This document shows, one piece after another, positions 55,981 to 64,000 of a DNA stretch of 64,000 bases. Numbering within the stretch: the first letter of the stretch is position 1; each line of letters begins with the position of its first letter. This DNA is from Mycobacteriales bacterium (GTDB taxonomy: Bacteria > Actinomycetota > Actinomycetes > Mycobacteriales > SCTD01): NCBI GenBank assembly GCA_030697205.1, contig JAUYQP010000030.1, positions 1 to 64,000 on the forward strand. The letters are read 5' to 3'. A program made the translations under genes and the position numbers. Below the pieces are notes generated by a model, which saw nothing but the letters and a program-made list of their open reading frames with translations, had not been told where the DNA came from and did not search any database.

Positions 55981-57122
55981 CCAGTCGTACGACGCTGCGC
56001 TGGCGGCTGACGATCGTCTACGGCGCGGTGGCCGTCGCGGTCGGGGTTGTGCTGCTGCTGCTCGCGCTGCTGCTCGTGGACCGGGCGCTGTCGGGGGCGA
56101 AGGTCTCGGACCCGCGGCTGATCGTGCCGCTGGCAGACGGCCGTTCGCTGACCCTCGGGCAGTACCAGGACCTCCTGCGCCAGGACACCCTGGAGCGGCT
56201 GTTGCGCCAGGGCCTGCTGCTGCTCGCCCTCATCGGGCTCGCGGGCGTCGGGGTCGCCTACTACCTCGCCGGCCGGGTGCTCACGCCGCTGCAGCAGATC
56301 ACCTCGACCGCCCGCCGGCTGTCGGCCGAGCAGCTCGACGCCCGCATCGGGCTCGGTGGTCCCGACGACGAGCTGAAGGAGCTGGCAGACACCTTCGACG
56401 CGATGCTCGAGCGCCTCGAGAAGGCCTTCGAGGCGCAGCGCCGCTTCGTCGCCGACGCCTCCCACGAGCTGCGCACCCCGCTCGCCGTCATGCGCACGGA
56501 GGTCGACGTGGCGCTGGCCGACCCGGCGGCCACGAAGGCCGACCTGCGGGCCGCGGCGCTCGTGGTCCGCGACGCCACCGAGCGCGCGGACCGGCTGCTC
56601 GAGAGCCTGCTGCTGCTGGCCCGCTCCGACCGGCTGTCGGTCGACGGCCTGCCGGTCACCGAGGTCGTCGACCTGCCGGCCGTGTGCGACGCGGCCCTCG
56701 CCGCGGTCGCGGTCGAGGTCAAGGCGAAGGGCCTGCAGGTCGCGGTGTCCCTCGCCCCCGCGGCGGTCCGCGGCGACGCCGGCCTGCTCGAGCGGCTGGC
56801 GGGCAACCTCGTCGAGAACGCCGTGCGCCACAACCTGCCCGGTGGGTGGGTCCGGGTCGACACCGGCACCGTCGACGGTCGGGCGCGCCTGCAGGTCGCG
56901 AGCACCGGCGCTGACGTGCCGTCGGACCAGGTCGAGGCGCTGTTCGAGCCCTTCCGCCGCCACGGCACGGCCCGCACAGCCCGCCGCGGGGCCGGCCTTG
57001 GCCTCGCCATCGTGCGGGCGGTCGCCACCGTCCACGGAGGCAGCGTGCACGCCGAGGCGCGGCCCGGCGGGGGTCTCGTCGTCACCGCTGACCTGCCCGC
57101 TGCCGCCGATCCTGCCCCCTGA
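55977..57122 (+). CDS. Sensor histidine kinase
   Basis: A 381-residue kinase. Two membrane helices (residues about 10-35 and 75-98) flank a short extracytoplasmic loop of about 40 residues, then HAMP (GRVLTPLQQITSTARRLSAEQLDARI). The HisKA helix has the phospho-His in FVADASHELRTPLAVM, with N box NLVENAVRHN and G box RRGAGLGLAIVRAVATVHGG. It phosphorylates the upstream regulator, to which it is translationally coupled. The small sensor loop suggests detection of an envelope or membrane signal rather than a large ligand. Confidence 0.93.
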   Translation: MTSRTTLRWRLTIVYGAVAVAVGVVLLLLALLLVDRALSGAKVSDPRLIVPLADGRSLTLGQYQDLLRQDTLERLLRQGLLLLALIGLAGVGVAYYLAGRVLTPLQQITSTARRLSAEQLDARIGLGGPDDELKELADTFDAMLERLEKAFEAQRRFVADASHELRTPLAVMRTEVDVALADPAATKADLRAAALVVRDATERADRLLESLLLLARSDRLSVDGLPVTEVVDLPAVCDAALAAVAVEVKAKGLQVAVSLAPAAVRGDAGLLERLAGNLVENAVRHNLPGGWVRVDTGTVDGRARLQVASTGADVPSDQVEALFEPFRRHGTARTARRGAGLGLAIVRAVATVHGGSVHAEARPGGGLVVTADLPAAADPAP

Positions 57123-57354
57123 TCCGCCCCCCTGTTACGGCCCCCCGTAGTCACTCCGGGTCATCTTGCGCACGACTTGGCCGAATCGACTGCGGCCACC
57201 GCGGCGATCGCGAAGAGTCACCGGTGAGGGCGGCGCTCGCGTCGTCCCCGAGTCGGTGGGTGGCTGGTGATCCGAGGGGGGTCGCTGGTCACCCACCCCC
57301 GGACCGTCTGCGCGCTCTGAGGGGGGTGCGCAGCAGGTCACGGGGGGATGAGCG

Positions 57355-57381
57355 GCCGCGGGCCTCGTCGAGGCCCGCGGC
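57355..57381. terminator. Perfect 12-bp hairpin, terminator-like
   Basis: GCCGCGGGCCTC, loop GTC, GAGGCCCGCGGC. It lies in the gap of about 290 bp between the histidine kinase and the VOC gene, just before the latter's promoter, and could end the two-component transcript. Nothing else in 57123-57412 is identifiable. Confidence 0.65.
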
Positions 57382-57412
57382 GCCTCTCACCGCTAGCCCT
57401 AGCATCGGCCGC

Positions 57413-57847
57413 GTGGTGCAGCAGATCGTCACCGTCGTCACGCTCGGGGTCAGCGACGTCGCCCGCAGCCGCGGCTTCTACGCCGATGGCCTCGGTTGGC
57501 CGGTGGTGCTCGACGTACCCGGTGAGGTCTGCTTCCTGCAGGTCGGCCACGGCCTTGTGCTGTCCCTCTACTCCGCGGCCGACCAGGACCGCGACAGCGG
57601 GAGCGGCCCGTCGACGGGTCCGGGCAACGTCGTGCCGGCCTGCAACGTCGGCAGCGACGACGAGGTGCTGGCCCTCACCGAGCGGTTCCGGGACGCGGGC
57701 GCGACCGTCCTCGTCGAGCCCCGGCGGGCGGCCTGGGGCGGCTACTACGCGTTCTGCGCCGACCCGGACGGCATCCGCTGGGAGATCGCCCACAACGCGG
57801 GCCTCGTCACCGCCCCCGACGGGAGGGTGACGATCGGCCCCGCCTAG
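57413..57847 (+). CDS. VOC-superfamily (glyoxalase/bleomycin-resistance-like) protein
   Basis: A 144-residue protein with two beta-alpha-beta-beta-beta halves: IVTVVTLGVSDVARSRGFYADGLGWPVVLDVPGEVCFLQVGHGLVLSLYSAADQ and VGSDDEVLALTERFRDAGATVLVEPRRAAWGGYYAFCADPDGIRWEIAHNAG. The second half carries WGGYYAFCADPDG.RWEI, the usual VOC signature. Metal ligands (H/E) are incomplete, so catalytic or ligand-binding activity is unclear. GTG 57413 has TAGCAT (57400-57405) 7 nt upstream; the much longer in-frame ORF from 57224 is rejected for that reason. Confidence 0.87.
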   Translation: MVQQIVTVVTLGVSDVARSRGFYADGLGWPVVLDVPGEVCFLQVGHGLVLSLYSAADQDRDSGSGPSTGPGNVVPACNVGSDDEVLALTERFRDAGATVLVEPRRAAWGGYYAFCADPDGIRWEIAHNAGLVTAPDGRVTIGPA

Positions 57848-57868
57848 CGGCACTCACCGGGACGCATC

Positions 57869-57897
57869 CTGACGTGGGACCGGGCTCCGGATAGCGT
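57869..57897 (+). promoter_or_regulatory. Arylsulfatase promoter
   Basis: CTGACG (57869-57874), a 17-bp spacer and TAGCGT (57892-57897), 8 nt before the ATG. It is the only place in the window where both -35-like and -10 hexamers with ideal spacing accompany the leaderless pattern. Confidence 0.55.
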
Positions 57898-57905
57898 CCG
57901 CGCCC

Positions 57906-60188
57906 ATGAGCGAGCAGACCGCAGGGGAGCCGTCGGGACCGGTGGTCGGCAGGACGGTGGCGGGCAGTCGGCCGCACTGGCCGGAGCGGCCGCGCCCCCG
58001 GCGTACCCCTGGTGCCACCAACGTCGTGGTCGTGCTCGCCGACGACCTCGGCTTCGCCGACCTCGGCTGCTACGGCTCGGAGATCGCGACGCCGCACCTC
58101 GACCGGTTGGCGGCGGAGGGGCTGCGGTTCACCGGTTTCCACGTCACGCCGATGTGCTCGCCGACCCGCGCCGCGCTGCTCACCGGGCGCGACCCGCACA
58201 GCGTCGGGGTCGGCCACGTCGCGCACTCCGACAGCGGCTTCCCGGGCTACGCGATGGAGCTCGCCGGTGACGTCGCGACCCTCGCGGAGGTGCTGCGCGA
58301 CGCGGGGTGGTCGACGCTCATGGCCGGCAAGTGGCACCTCGCGAAGGACAGCGACTGCGGCGACGCGGGGCCACGCCACTCCTGGCCGTGCCAGCGCGGC
58401 TTCGACCGCTTCTACGGCTTCCTCGACGGCTTCACCAACCTGCACCACCCGCATCGGCTGGTCCGCGACAACAGCCCCGTGGAGGTCGACGCGTACCCCG
58501 AGGGCTACCACCTCACCGACGACCTCACCGACCAGGCGATCGCGATGGTCAAGGCCGCCAAGGCGAGCGACCCGGGCAAGCCCTTCTTCCTCTACCTCGC
58601 CCACGGCGCCGTGCACGCGCCGCTGCACGCCGTCGCCGAGGACATCGCCCGCTACGCCGACCGCTACGGCAGCGGCTGGGACCAGCTGCGCGAGGAGCGC
58701 TTCGCCCGCCAGCGCGAGCTCGGTGTCGTCGAGCCGCACACCCAGCTCGCGCCCCGCAACCCCGAGCGCGGCGACGACGTGCCGCCCTGGGACGACCTCG
58801 CGCCCGAGCTGCAGCGGCTCTACGCCCGCTACATGGCCGTCTACGCCGCGATGGTCGACCGGGTCGACCAGCAGTTCGGCCGGCTCCGCCAGGCCCTGGA
58901 GGACCTGGGGGAGTGGGACGACACGGTCGTGCTGTTCACCTCCGACAACGGCGCCTCGCGCGAGGGCGAGGCCGAGGGCACGACCGCCTACTACCAGCAC
59001 CTGCTGGGGACGACCGACCTCGCCGCGGACCTCGCCCGCTTCGACGAGATCGGCGGGCCGACGACGACGCCGCACTACCCGCGCGGCTGGGCGATGGCCT
59101 CGGGCACCCCGTTCCGGCTCTACAAGATCAACACCCACGCCGGTGGGCACTCGGTCCCGATGGTCCTCAAGGCCCCGGGTGCCCCGGACCCCGGCGGGAT
59201 CCGCCGGCAGTGGCAGCACGTCACCGACGTCCTGCCGACCGTCCTCGAGCTGCTCGGCGTCACCCCACCGCAGGAGCGGGGAGGTACGACGCTCCGGCCT
59301 CCCACCGGGACGTCGTTCGCCCCGGTGATCGCGTCCGCGTCGACGGCGTCGACCCACCCCGAGCAGCTGTTCGAGATGGTCGGCCACCGCGGCTACTACC
59401 GCGACGGCTGGGAGGTCGTCACCCGCCACCGTCCGCTCACCGCCTTCACCGACGACGAGTGGGAGCTCTACGACCTCACCACCGACCCCACCGAGCTGCG
59501 CGACCTCTCGGCCGAGCACCCCGAGCGGCGGCAGGAGCTCATCGACGCGTGGGAGGCGGGGGCGCGGGCCGGGCAGGTCTACCCGCTCGACGAGGGCTCC
59601 GGCGTGAAGTTCCTGCAGCGCCCGGAGCGGTCCGCGGTCTTCTCCGAGCCGGTCCGACTGCTGCCGGGCACGCCGACGCTGGAGCGCTGGCGGTCGCAGC
59701 AGCTCATCGCCAACCGCGCGTTCACCGTCACCGTCGAGGTCGACGAGCCGGGGGAGGGGGTGCTCGTCGCCCACGGCGACCAGGGCGGCGGCTACGTCCT
59801 CTACGTCCTCGACGGTGTGCTGCGGCTGGCCCACAACGACGGTCGCGGCCGGTTGCGGGTCGTCGAGGGCGGCGCTCCCGGTGAGGTCTGCGAGGCCCGC
59901 TTCACCGCGCCCGGCGGCGGGACCTGGTCGGTCGCGCTCGTCGTCGACGGCGAGGAGCGGGGCAGTGCCGACGGCCTGCCGCTGCTCTACCCGATGGCGC
60001 CCTTCGAGGGCATCGACGTCGGCATCGACCGCCGGTCACCGGTGTCGTGGGAGCTGTCCCAGGCGCACGGGCCCTTCCCGTTCAGCGGCCGGCTGCGCGC
60101 CGTCACCTACGAGCCGGGCGCGCACGCCCCCGACTCGCCGGTCGCCATGCTGCCGATGCTGCGCGACCTCGGCGCCCGCTTCGAGTGA
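57906..60188 (+). CDS. Arylsulfatase (formylglycine-dependent sulfatase)
   Basis: A 760-residue sulfatase. Metal ligands are in VVVLADDLGFADLGCYG, and the Cys84 of CSPTRAALLTGRDPH is the formylglycine site. Also visible are AGKWHLA, GFDRFYGF, LYLAHGAVHAP, and SDNGAS for the second metal-ligand group. The C-terminal 170 residues (after LLPGTPTLERW) form a beta-rich domain like those of mycobacterial AtsD-type enzymes. There is no signal peptide, so it is probably cytosolic and scavenges sulfate esters. The formylglycine-generating enzyme is not encoded in the window. A strong terminator follows. Confidence 0.93.
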   Translation: MSEQTAGEPSGPVVGRTVAGSRPHWPERPRPRRTPGATNVVVVLADDLGFADLGCYGSEIATPHLDRLAAEGLRFTGFHVTPMCSPTRAALLTGRDPHSVGVGHVAHSDSGFPGYAMELAGDVATLAEVLRDAGWSTLMAGKWHLAKDSDCGDAGPRHSWPCQRGFDRFYGFLDGFTNLHHPHRLVRDNSPVEVDAYPEGYHLTDDLTDQAIAMVKAAKASDPGKPFFLYLAHGAVHAPLHAVAEDIARYADRYGSGWDQLREERFARQRELGVVEPHTQLAPRNPERGDDVPPWDDLAPELQRLYARYMAVYAAMVDRVDQQFGRLRQALEDLGEWDDTVVLFTSDNGASREGEAEGTTAYYQHLLGTTDLAADLARFDEIGGPTTTPHYPRGWAMASGTPFRLYKINTHAGGHSVPMVLKAPGAPDPGGIRRQWQHVTDVLPTVLELLGVTPPQERGGTTLRPPTGTSFAPVIASASTASTHPEQLFEMVGHRGYYRDGWEVVTRHRPLTAFTDDEWELYDLTTDPTELRDLSAEHPERRQELIDAWEAGARAGQVYPLDEGSGVKFLQRPERSAVFSEPVRLLPGTPTLERWRSQQLIANRAFTVTVEVDEPGEGVLVAHGDQGGGYVLYVLDGVLRLAHNDGRGRLRVVEGGAPGEVCEARFTAPGGGTWSVALVVDGEERGSADGLPLLYPMAPFEGIDVGIDRRSPVSWELSQAHGPFPFSGRLRAVTYEPGAHAPDSPVAMLPMLRDLGARFE

Positions 60189-60210
60189 GCACCGAGTAGG
60201 CAGGCACGCA

Positions 60211-60242
60211 GAAGGGCCCCGGCGCGAACGCCGGGGCCCTTC
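60211..60242. terminator. Bidirectional terminator between the arylsulfatase and csp genes
   Basis: Perfect 14-bp arms (GAAGGGCCCCGGCG / CGCCGGGGCCCTTC) around a CGAA loop, 22 bp after the arylsulfatase stop and 16 bp from the csp stop on the other strand. The left arm ends, and the right arm begins, a GC-rich hairpin stable on both strands. Confidence 0.85.
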
Positions 60243-60257
60243 GGTTGCGCGGTCTGA

Positions 60258-60461
60258 CTAGATCGCGCGGACGTTCTCCGCCTGCGGGCCCTTCTGGCCC
60301 TGGGTGATGTCGAACTCCACGCGCTGGTTCTCGTCGAGCGACTTGTAGCCGTCACCCTGGATAGCGCTGAAGTGGCAGAAGACGTCGGCGCCGCCGCCGT
60401 CCTGGGCGATGAACCCGAAGCCCTTCTCGGCGTTGAACCACTTGACGGTGCCCTGAGCCAT
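60258..60461 (-). CDS. Cold-shock-domain protein
   Basis: A 67-residue CspA-family RNA chaperone: [70 protein letters not shown]1 (KGFGFI) and RNP2 (DVFCHFS) are present; RNP2 has Cys where Val is usual. It binds single-stranded RNA/DNA in the cytoplasm. AGGAG lies 6 nt before the ATG. A leader of at least 40 nt contains a hairpin (60486-60503), as expected for a cold-regulated mRNA, although temperature control cannot be shown from sequence. Confidence 0.95.
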   Translation of the reverse strand: MAQGTVKWFNAEKGFGFIAQDGGGADVFCHFSAIQGDGYKSLDENQRVEFDITQGQKGPQAENVRAI

Positions 60462-60485
60462 GCTGATCTCCTCATACCTGGTGCA

Positions 60486-60503
60486 GCTCCGCGGTCGCGG
60501 AGC
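60486..60503 (-). promoter_or_regulatory. 5'-UTR hairpin of the cold-shock gene
   Basis: GCTCCGCG and its complement form an 8-bp stem around two bases, about 25-40 nt upstream of the csp ATG. Two CCTGGTGC direct repeats (60477-60484 and 60504-60511) flank it. It may shape the leader RNA. The promoter itself could not be placed; the rest of 60504-60683 shows nothing clear. Confidence 0.4.
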
Positions 60504-60683
60504 CTGGTGCCACTAACAGCTAACGCGGCGTCCAGGACGAGCGAGAGTGCAAGCAACTGCGCACAGGCTACCCGTCAGAGGGGCGATCCGTACACAGTCA
60601 ATGCGGCGCGTTGCGATCCGCACGTGATTCGGCCCTCAGCACAGCCGTGAAGGTGGCGCCCGCGCCAGGTGCCGCGAGCCGGG

Positions 60684-61202
60684 TCATCGGACCATCCGGA
60701 GGTACGGCCCTGCGTAAGAGGCAGCCGCTTCGTCCGCAGCCGCCTGCGCGAAACCGAGGCGGCGGAGCAGCCGTAGGGACGCCTCGTTGCCGGGCAGGAC
60801 GTCGGCGGTGAGCCGGGTGACCCCGGGCTGGGCCGCGGCCCAGGTGCACAGCACCGCGACGGCCTCCGTGCCGAGGCCCTGACCGCGGGCCGACGGGGCG
60901 AGCCCGTAGCCGATCTCCACGTCACCGCCGGGTGCCGGCCCGCCGAGCCAGCCGCAGTCACCGACGACCGTCCCGTCCCGCGGGCTCCCGAGCACGACGA
61001 GCCAACCGCCGTCGTCACCGGGAGCGCCGTACTCGGCCAGGGGTCGCAGCGCGTCGGGGGTGTCGGCGTGCGGCCAGTCCGGCGCCGCCGTCAGGGGAGC
61101 GAGCGCGGCGTCGAGGCCCTGGCCGGCCAGCACGGCGTACGCGACGGCGTGGCTGACGGGCACGAGCGAGACCCGCTCGCTGGACAGGACCGGCAGGCTC
61201 AC
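60684..61202 (-). CDS. GNAT-family N-acetyltransferase
   Basis: A 172-residue acetyltransferase of the RimJ/RimL-like branch. Motif A is present as VEIGYGLAPSARGQGLGTEAVAVLCTWAAAQ (acetyl-CoA pyrophosphate loop ARGQGLG), followed by LTADVLPGNEASLRLLRRLGF, the usual motif B with Asn and Ser. The substrate may be a protein N-terminus, an amino acid or an antibiotic; nothing in the neighbours decides this. It lies directly downstream of the RNase D gene (7-bp gap, same direction), so it is probably in the same operon. Confidence 0.9.
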   Translation of the reverse strand: MSLPVLSSERVSLVPVSHAVAYAVLAGQGLDAALAPLTAAPDWPHADTPDALRPLAEYGAPGDDGGWLVVLGSPRDGTVVGDCGWLGGPAPGGDVEIGYGLAPSARGQGLGTEAVAVLCTWAAAQPGVTRLTADVLPGNEASLRLLRRLGFAQAAADEAAASYAGPYLRMVR

Positions 61203-61209
61203 GCCTGCG

Positions 61210-62571
61210 TCACGGCGCCGGGCGCTCGGTGTCGGTGGCGTCGGCGTCGGTGTCGTCGGTGGCAGGGGTGGGACTGGCTGCGGGCGGTGGGAGCAGCGCG
61301 TCGGCGAGCGGGCCGGCGACCAGCGCGACCTGCCAGGCCCGGGCGCCGGAGGCGGTGAGCGCGGCGGCGACCGATGCTGGCGTCACGTCGGCCGGGGGCT
61401 GCCAGGCGAGCCGGCGGACCGCGTCGGGCTGCGCGAGGTTCTCGGCCGGGATGCGGTGCTGCTCGGTCAGGGTGGCGTTGGCGGCGCGGGCGGCGGCGAG
61501 CCGACGGGCGGCGACCGGGTCGCGCTCGGCCCAGCGGTTGGGCGGCGGCGGTCCGTCGCCGGTCGGCACCGGCAGCGGCAGCTCGCTCTCAGGGAGCTGC
61601 GTGGCCGACCGCAGCGCGGCGAACCACGTGTCGACGTGGCGGCGGGTCGAGCGGCCGCCGAAGACGGGGACCTCGAGCAGGTCGGCTGAGGTCGCGGGCG
61701 CCGCGGCGACGGCCGCGACGATCGCCGAGTCGGGCAGCACGCGACCGGGGGCGACGTCGCGGCGGCGGGCCATCGCGTCGCGGACCTCCCACATCGCGCG
61801 CACCCCCGCGAGCTGGCGGCGGCTGCGCAGCTTGTGCATCCCTGACGTGCGGCGCCACGGGTCCTGGCGCGGTCCCGGCGCGGGGGCGCGTCGTACCGCC
61901 TCGAACTCCTCGTGGGCCCAGGCGAGCTTGCCCTGCTCCTCGAGCTCGGCCTCGAGCTCGTCGCGCAGCTCGAGCAGCACCTCGACGTCGAGCGCGGCGT
62001 AGACGAGCCACGACTCGGGCAGCGGGCGCGTCGACCAGTCCGCGGCGCTGTGGCCCTTCTCCAGGCGCAGGCCGAGGACGTTCTCGACCATGGCGCCGAG
62101 GCCGACCCGCTCGAAGCCCGCGATCCGACCGGCGAGCTCGGTGTCGAAGACCCGCGGCGGGACCATCCCAATCTCGTCGAGGCAGGCGAGGTCCTGCGAC
62201 GCGGCGTGCAGGACCCACTCGCAGTCCTGCAGGACGTCGGACAGCGTCGACAGGTCGGGGCAGCCGATCGGGTCGATCAGCGCCGAGCCGCTGCCGGCGC
62301 GACGGAGCTGGACGAGGTAGGCGCGCTGGGAGTAGCGGTAGCCGGACGCGCGCTCAGCGTCGACGGCGACCGGACCGGTGCCGGCTGCGAAGCGGGCGAC
62401 GACCTCGGCGAGGGCCGCGCCGGTCTCGGTGACCGGGGGGACCCCCTCGCGGGGGACGAGCAGGGCGGTGGGCTCGGGGGCGCTCCCGGGGGTGCCATCG
62501 GGAGCACCGGCACCGGAGGGGTCGTCTGAGCCGGTCACCCCCCCTTCGTGACCCGGCAGGGTCGTCGTCAC
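61210..62571 (-). CDS. rnd: Ribonuclease D (DEDDy exonuclease with HRDC domain)
   Basis: A 453-residue 3'-5' exoribonuclease. Catalytic acids appear as D and E in VAVDAERASGYRYSQRAYLVQ, D in VLHAASQDLACL and Tyr/Asp in YAALDVEVLLELR (the DEDDy pattern). A helical HRDC domain follows (about residues 215-300: ASRRQLAGVRAMWEVRDAMARRRDVAPGRVLPD-like), then a second HRDC-like region. It trims tRNA and other RNA 3' ends. The Pro/Ala/Ser-rich N- and C-terminal tails are disordered. TACTCT on the minus strand (62579-62584) lies 7 nt before the GTG. Confidence 0.92.
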   Translation of the reverse strand: MTTTLPGHEGGVTGSDDPSGAGAPDGTPGSAPEPTALLVPREGVPPVTETGAALAEVVARFAAGTGPVAVDAERASGYRYSQRAYLVQLRRAGSGSALIDPIGCPDLSTLSDVLQDCEWVLHAASQDLACLDEIGMVPPRVFDTELAGRIAGFERVGLGAMVENVLGLRLEKGHSAADWSTRPLPESWLVYAALDVEVLLELRDELEAELEEQGKLAWAHEEFEAVRRAPAPGPRQDPWRRTSGMHKLRSRRQLAGVRAMWEVRDAMARRRDVAPGRVLPDSAIVAAVAAAPATSADLLEVPVFGGRSTRRHVDTWFAALRSATQLPESELPLPVPTGDGPPPPNRWAERDPVAARRLAAARAANATLTEQHRIPAENLAQPDAVRRLAWQPPADVTPASVAAALTASGARAWQVALVAGPLADALLPPPAASPTPATDDTDADATDTERPAP

Positions 62572-62661
62572 ACAGGAGAGAGTACGGCGAAACGACGACC
62601 GCCGTGGGCGTTTCGCCCGCGTCGGGGGTGTTGCGGTGGCGCTGCTGCCCGAATGGTCCAG

Positions 62662-63369
62662 TTAGCGGATGACGCCGGCGCGCATCGCGAGCGCGACCAT
62701 CTCGGCGCGGTCGCCGGTGCCGAGCTTGCGGGCGATCCGGGCGAGGTGGGACTTCACGGTCAGCGCGGACAGGCCGAGCTCGTCACCGATCTGCTTGTTG
62801 CTCTGGCCGTCGGCGACGAGGCGCAGGACCTCGACCTCGCGGCCGGAGAGCTCGGAGACGCCGCTGTCGACCGGACCGCCGCGCAGACCGGCAGCGAGCA
62901 GCGAGGCGACCGACGGGTCGGCGTAGACGCCGCCGTCGAGGACCCGGCGCACGCCGTCGGCGACGACGACGGGGGAGGCGGACTTGAGCAGGTAGCCCTG
63001 GGCGCCGGCGACGAAGGCCGCACGCACGCTGTAGGGGTCGTCGGCCGCGGACAGCACGACGAGGCGCTGCCAGCCGGCGGCGCGCAGGTCGGCGAGCAGG
63101 TCGAGGCCGGAGCCGTCGGGCAGGCCGAGGTCGAGCACGCAGAGCTCACGCGGGCCGGAGAGGTTGGCGCGGGCGCGGGCCTCGCCGATCGTGGCGGCCT
63201 CGACGACCTCACGGGCACCCATCATCCGCAGCCGGTTGACCATCGACTCCCGCACGAGCGGGTGGTCGTCGACGACCATGGCGCTGAAGCCGGGCGTCTC
63301 TGTCGCCGTAGCGGAGCTCCCGGCCTGCGCCGGGATGCTCTCGATCGCGCTCTCAAGACCGGCTGCCAC
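62662..63369 (-). CDS. NarL/LuxR-type response regulator
   Basis: A 235-residue regulator. The receiver has the acidic pair in MVVDDHPLVRESMVNRLRMMGA, phospho-acceptor Asp in LCVLDLGLPDGSGLDLL, Ser in VVLSAADDP and Lys in GYLLKSAS. The C-terminal LuxR HTH is VSELSGREVEVLRLVADGQSNKQIGDELGLSALTVKSHLARIARKLGTGDRAEMVALAMRAGVIR. No sensor kinase is adjacent. GTG 63369 has a perfect GGAGG with 5-nt spacing; GTG 63390 and the internal ATG at the receiver start are alternatives. It is divergent from the secreted-protease-like gene, separated by 277 bp with no other recognisable gene. Confidence 0.9.
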   Translation of the reverse strand: MAAGLESAIESIPAQAGSSATATETPGFSAMVVDDHPLVRESMVNRLRMMGAREVVEAATIGEARARANLSGPRELCVLDLGLPDGSGLDLLADLRAAGWQRLVVLSAADDPYSVRAAFVAGAQGYLLKSASPVVVADGVRRVLDGGVYADPSVASLLAAGLRGGPVDSGVSELSGREVEVLRLVADGQSNKQIGDELGLSALTVKSHLARIARKLGTGDRAEMVALAMRAGVIR

Positions 63370-63646
63370 CGCGTCCTCCACCTCAGTCACGTCCTTCCCG
63401 GCGAGCGAACGTGCCGCTCCGGTTCGACAACTGCTTCGGCGCGTGGACGACTGTGCTGTAGCCCGACCGCCGCGCAACCTCGTGGCCCGCTGCTCCGACC
63501 GGCGCAACGCCACGCCCACTGCTCCGTTCGGGCGGTTGTGAGGGCTGGTGCTGAAGTAGCGCTCCGCGCATGCCGACCCCCTCAACACGGCCCACCCCTC
63601 GGGGCTGTCGCGCCCCTGCGCGCCCCTCACCGCACCGGAGGCACCC

Positions 63647-64000
63647 TTGACCCGTACCGGCCGCCCCACCGTCGTCCCCGCGCTCGCCGTGGCGGGCTGC
63701 CTCGCGGCGTCGCTGCAGGTCGTGGCGGTCGGGCCCGCGCTGGCTGCGGTCGTGTCGTACTCGGGCGCGCTGCCCGTGGTCGCGGGCGTCGAGGTCGTCG
63801 ACCGCTTCCCGGCGGTGGGTGCCGCCCTCGTCCGCGGTGACGCCGGCGCCCTCTCGCGGCTGGCCCGCTCGGCCGGGGTGCGGGGGATCTCACCCGACGC
63901 ACCGGTGACGATGGCCGGGTCCAAGGCGGCGACCCGCGACGGCGGTGGTGTCTACGCCAGCGAGGGGCTCGACGGGCAGGCCGGCTCGCCGCACGCCGGA
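63647..64000 (+). CDS. Secreted S8 (subtilase-like) protease, 5' part only
   Basis: The frame is open from TTG 63647 to the right edge (118 codons), with a GGAGG 5 nt before the TTG, so this rare start codon is well supported. It reads LTRTGRPTVVPALAVAGCLAASLQVVAVGPALAA, a signal peptide. The propeptide-like VVSYSGALPVVAGVEVVDRFPAVGAALVRGDAGALSRLARSAGVRGISPDAPVTM follows. That layout (a strand with 'VV..FP.v.A..v......l..L....gV..v.pd..v') is typical of the I9-like inhibitor region of secreted actinomycete subtilases. The catalytic domain would lie outside the window, so the protease call is likely rather than proven. Confidence 0.7.
   Translation, partial: MTRTGRPTVVPALAVAGCLAASLQVVAVGPALAAVVSYSGALPVVAGVEVVDRFPAVGAALVRGDAGALSRLARSAGVRGISPDAPVTMAGSKAATRDGGGVYASEGLDGQAGSPHAG

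Noticed and set aside
57224-57412. N-terminal extension of the VOC protein
   Set aside because: The extension is low-complexity, crosses the 57355-57381 hairpin, and a leaderless -10 places the start at 57413.
60540-60570. CIRCE (HrcA) element near the cold-shock gene
   Set aside because: A single GAGTGC-like half is present; the second half of the inverted repeat is missing.
63383-63595. Small minus-strand ORF upstream of the NarL-type regulator
   Set aside because: The composition is Arg/Gly/Ser-rich with no domain or ribosome-binding site, and it lies in the promoter region of two divergent genes.

Overview
The window is very GC-rich. Almost every gene starts with ATG or GTG, many neighbours share four-base stop/start overlaps, and the families are typical of actinomycetes: DUF4193, DUF3093, DUF3710, DUF3159, the GlgC/GlgM pair and the FAD-oxidase/DAG-kinase/GlpD cluster. 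I infer an aerobic, heterotrophic actinomycete that metabolises acyl-CoA compounds. I cannot name the genus. No rRNA, tRNA, IS transposase, prophage or CRISPR array was seen.

Layout. 1-10.3 kb: a secreted metallophosphoesterase cut by the left edge, a lone cyclic-nucleotide-binding protein, a dienoyl-CoA isomerase-like crotonase, a lone ABC ATPase, a class III CoA-transferase, a YicG-type membrane protein, a coupled FAD reductase/AtuA-like pair and a lipoprotein lytic transglycosylase. 10.3-22.7 kb: a LuxR regulator, a patatin, secreted and cytosolic alpha/beta hydrolases, a lactate-monooxygenase-like flavoenzyme, an SDR plus two-subunit acyl-CoA dehydrogenase operon, an inositol-phosphatase-family enzyme and small proteins. 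21.5-24 kb: divergent glgM/glgC for alpha-glucan precursors. 24-29.1 kb: a repeat-rich gap, a DUF3105 lipoprotein whose leader is frameshifted, then a hydrolase facing an MBL/acyl-CoA dehydrogenase/TetR operon across two matching operators.

30-46.7 kb: the housekeeping series DUF4193 ... DUF3093-SDR-dut-DUF3710-OB fold-DUF3159-RCK-RCK-KimA-like permease-RNA methyltransferase. Between DUF4193 and DUF3093 lies about 7.4 kb of signalling, amidase, exporter and hydrolase genes, including a GGDEF-EAL-GAF protein. 46.7-51.3 kb: DAG kinase, AGPS-like FAD oxidase, TetR and GlpD, a glycerophospholipid/ether-lipid type cluster. 52.4-64 kb: dxs with a short upstream ORF, a two-component system, a VOC protein, an arylsulfatase, a cold-shock protein, an acetyltransferase, RNase D, a NarL-type response regulator and the start of a secreted S8-like protease.

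Two sequence-level signals stand out. Palindromes of about 48 bp recur with an exact 86-bp period at two loci 17 kb apart, and share a GAGCGTG loop with a larger inverted repeat elsewhere. At least 18 start codons have a TANNNT hexamer 6-8 nt upstream, the pattern of leaderless transcription; this also helps choose starts and exposes the frameshift in the DUF3105 gene.
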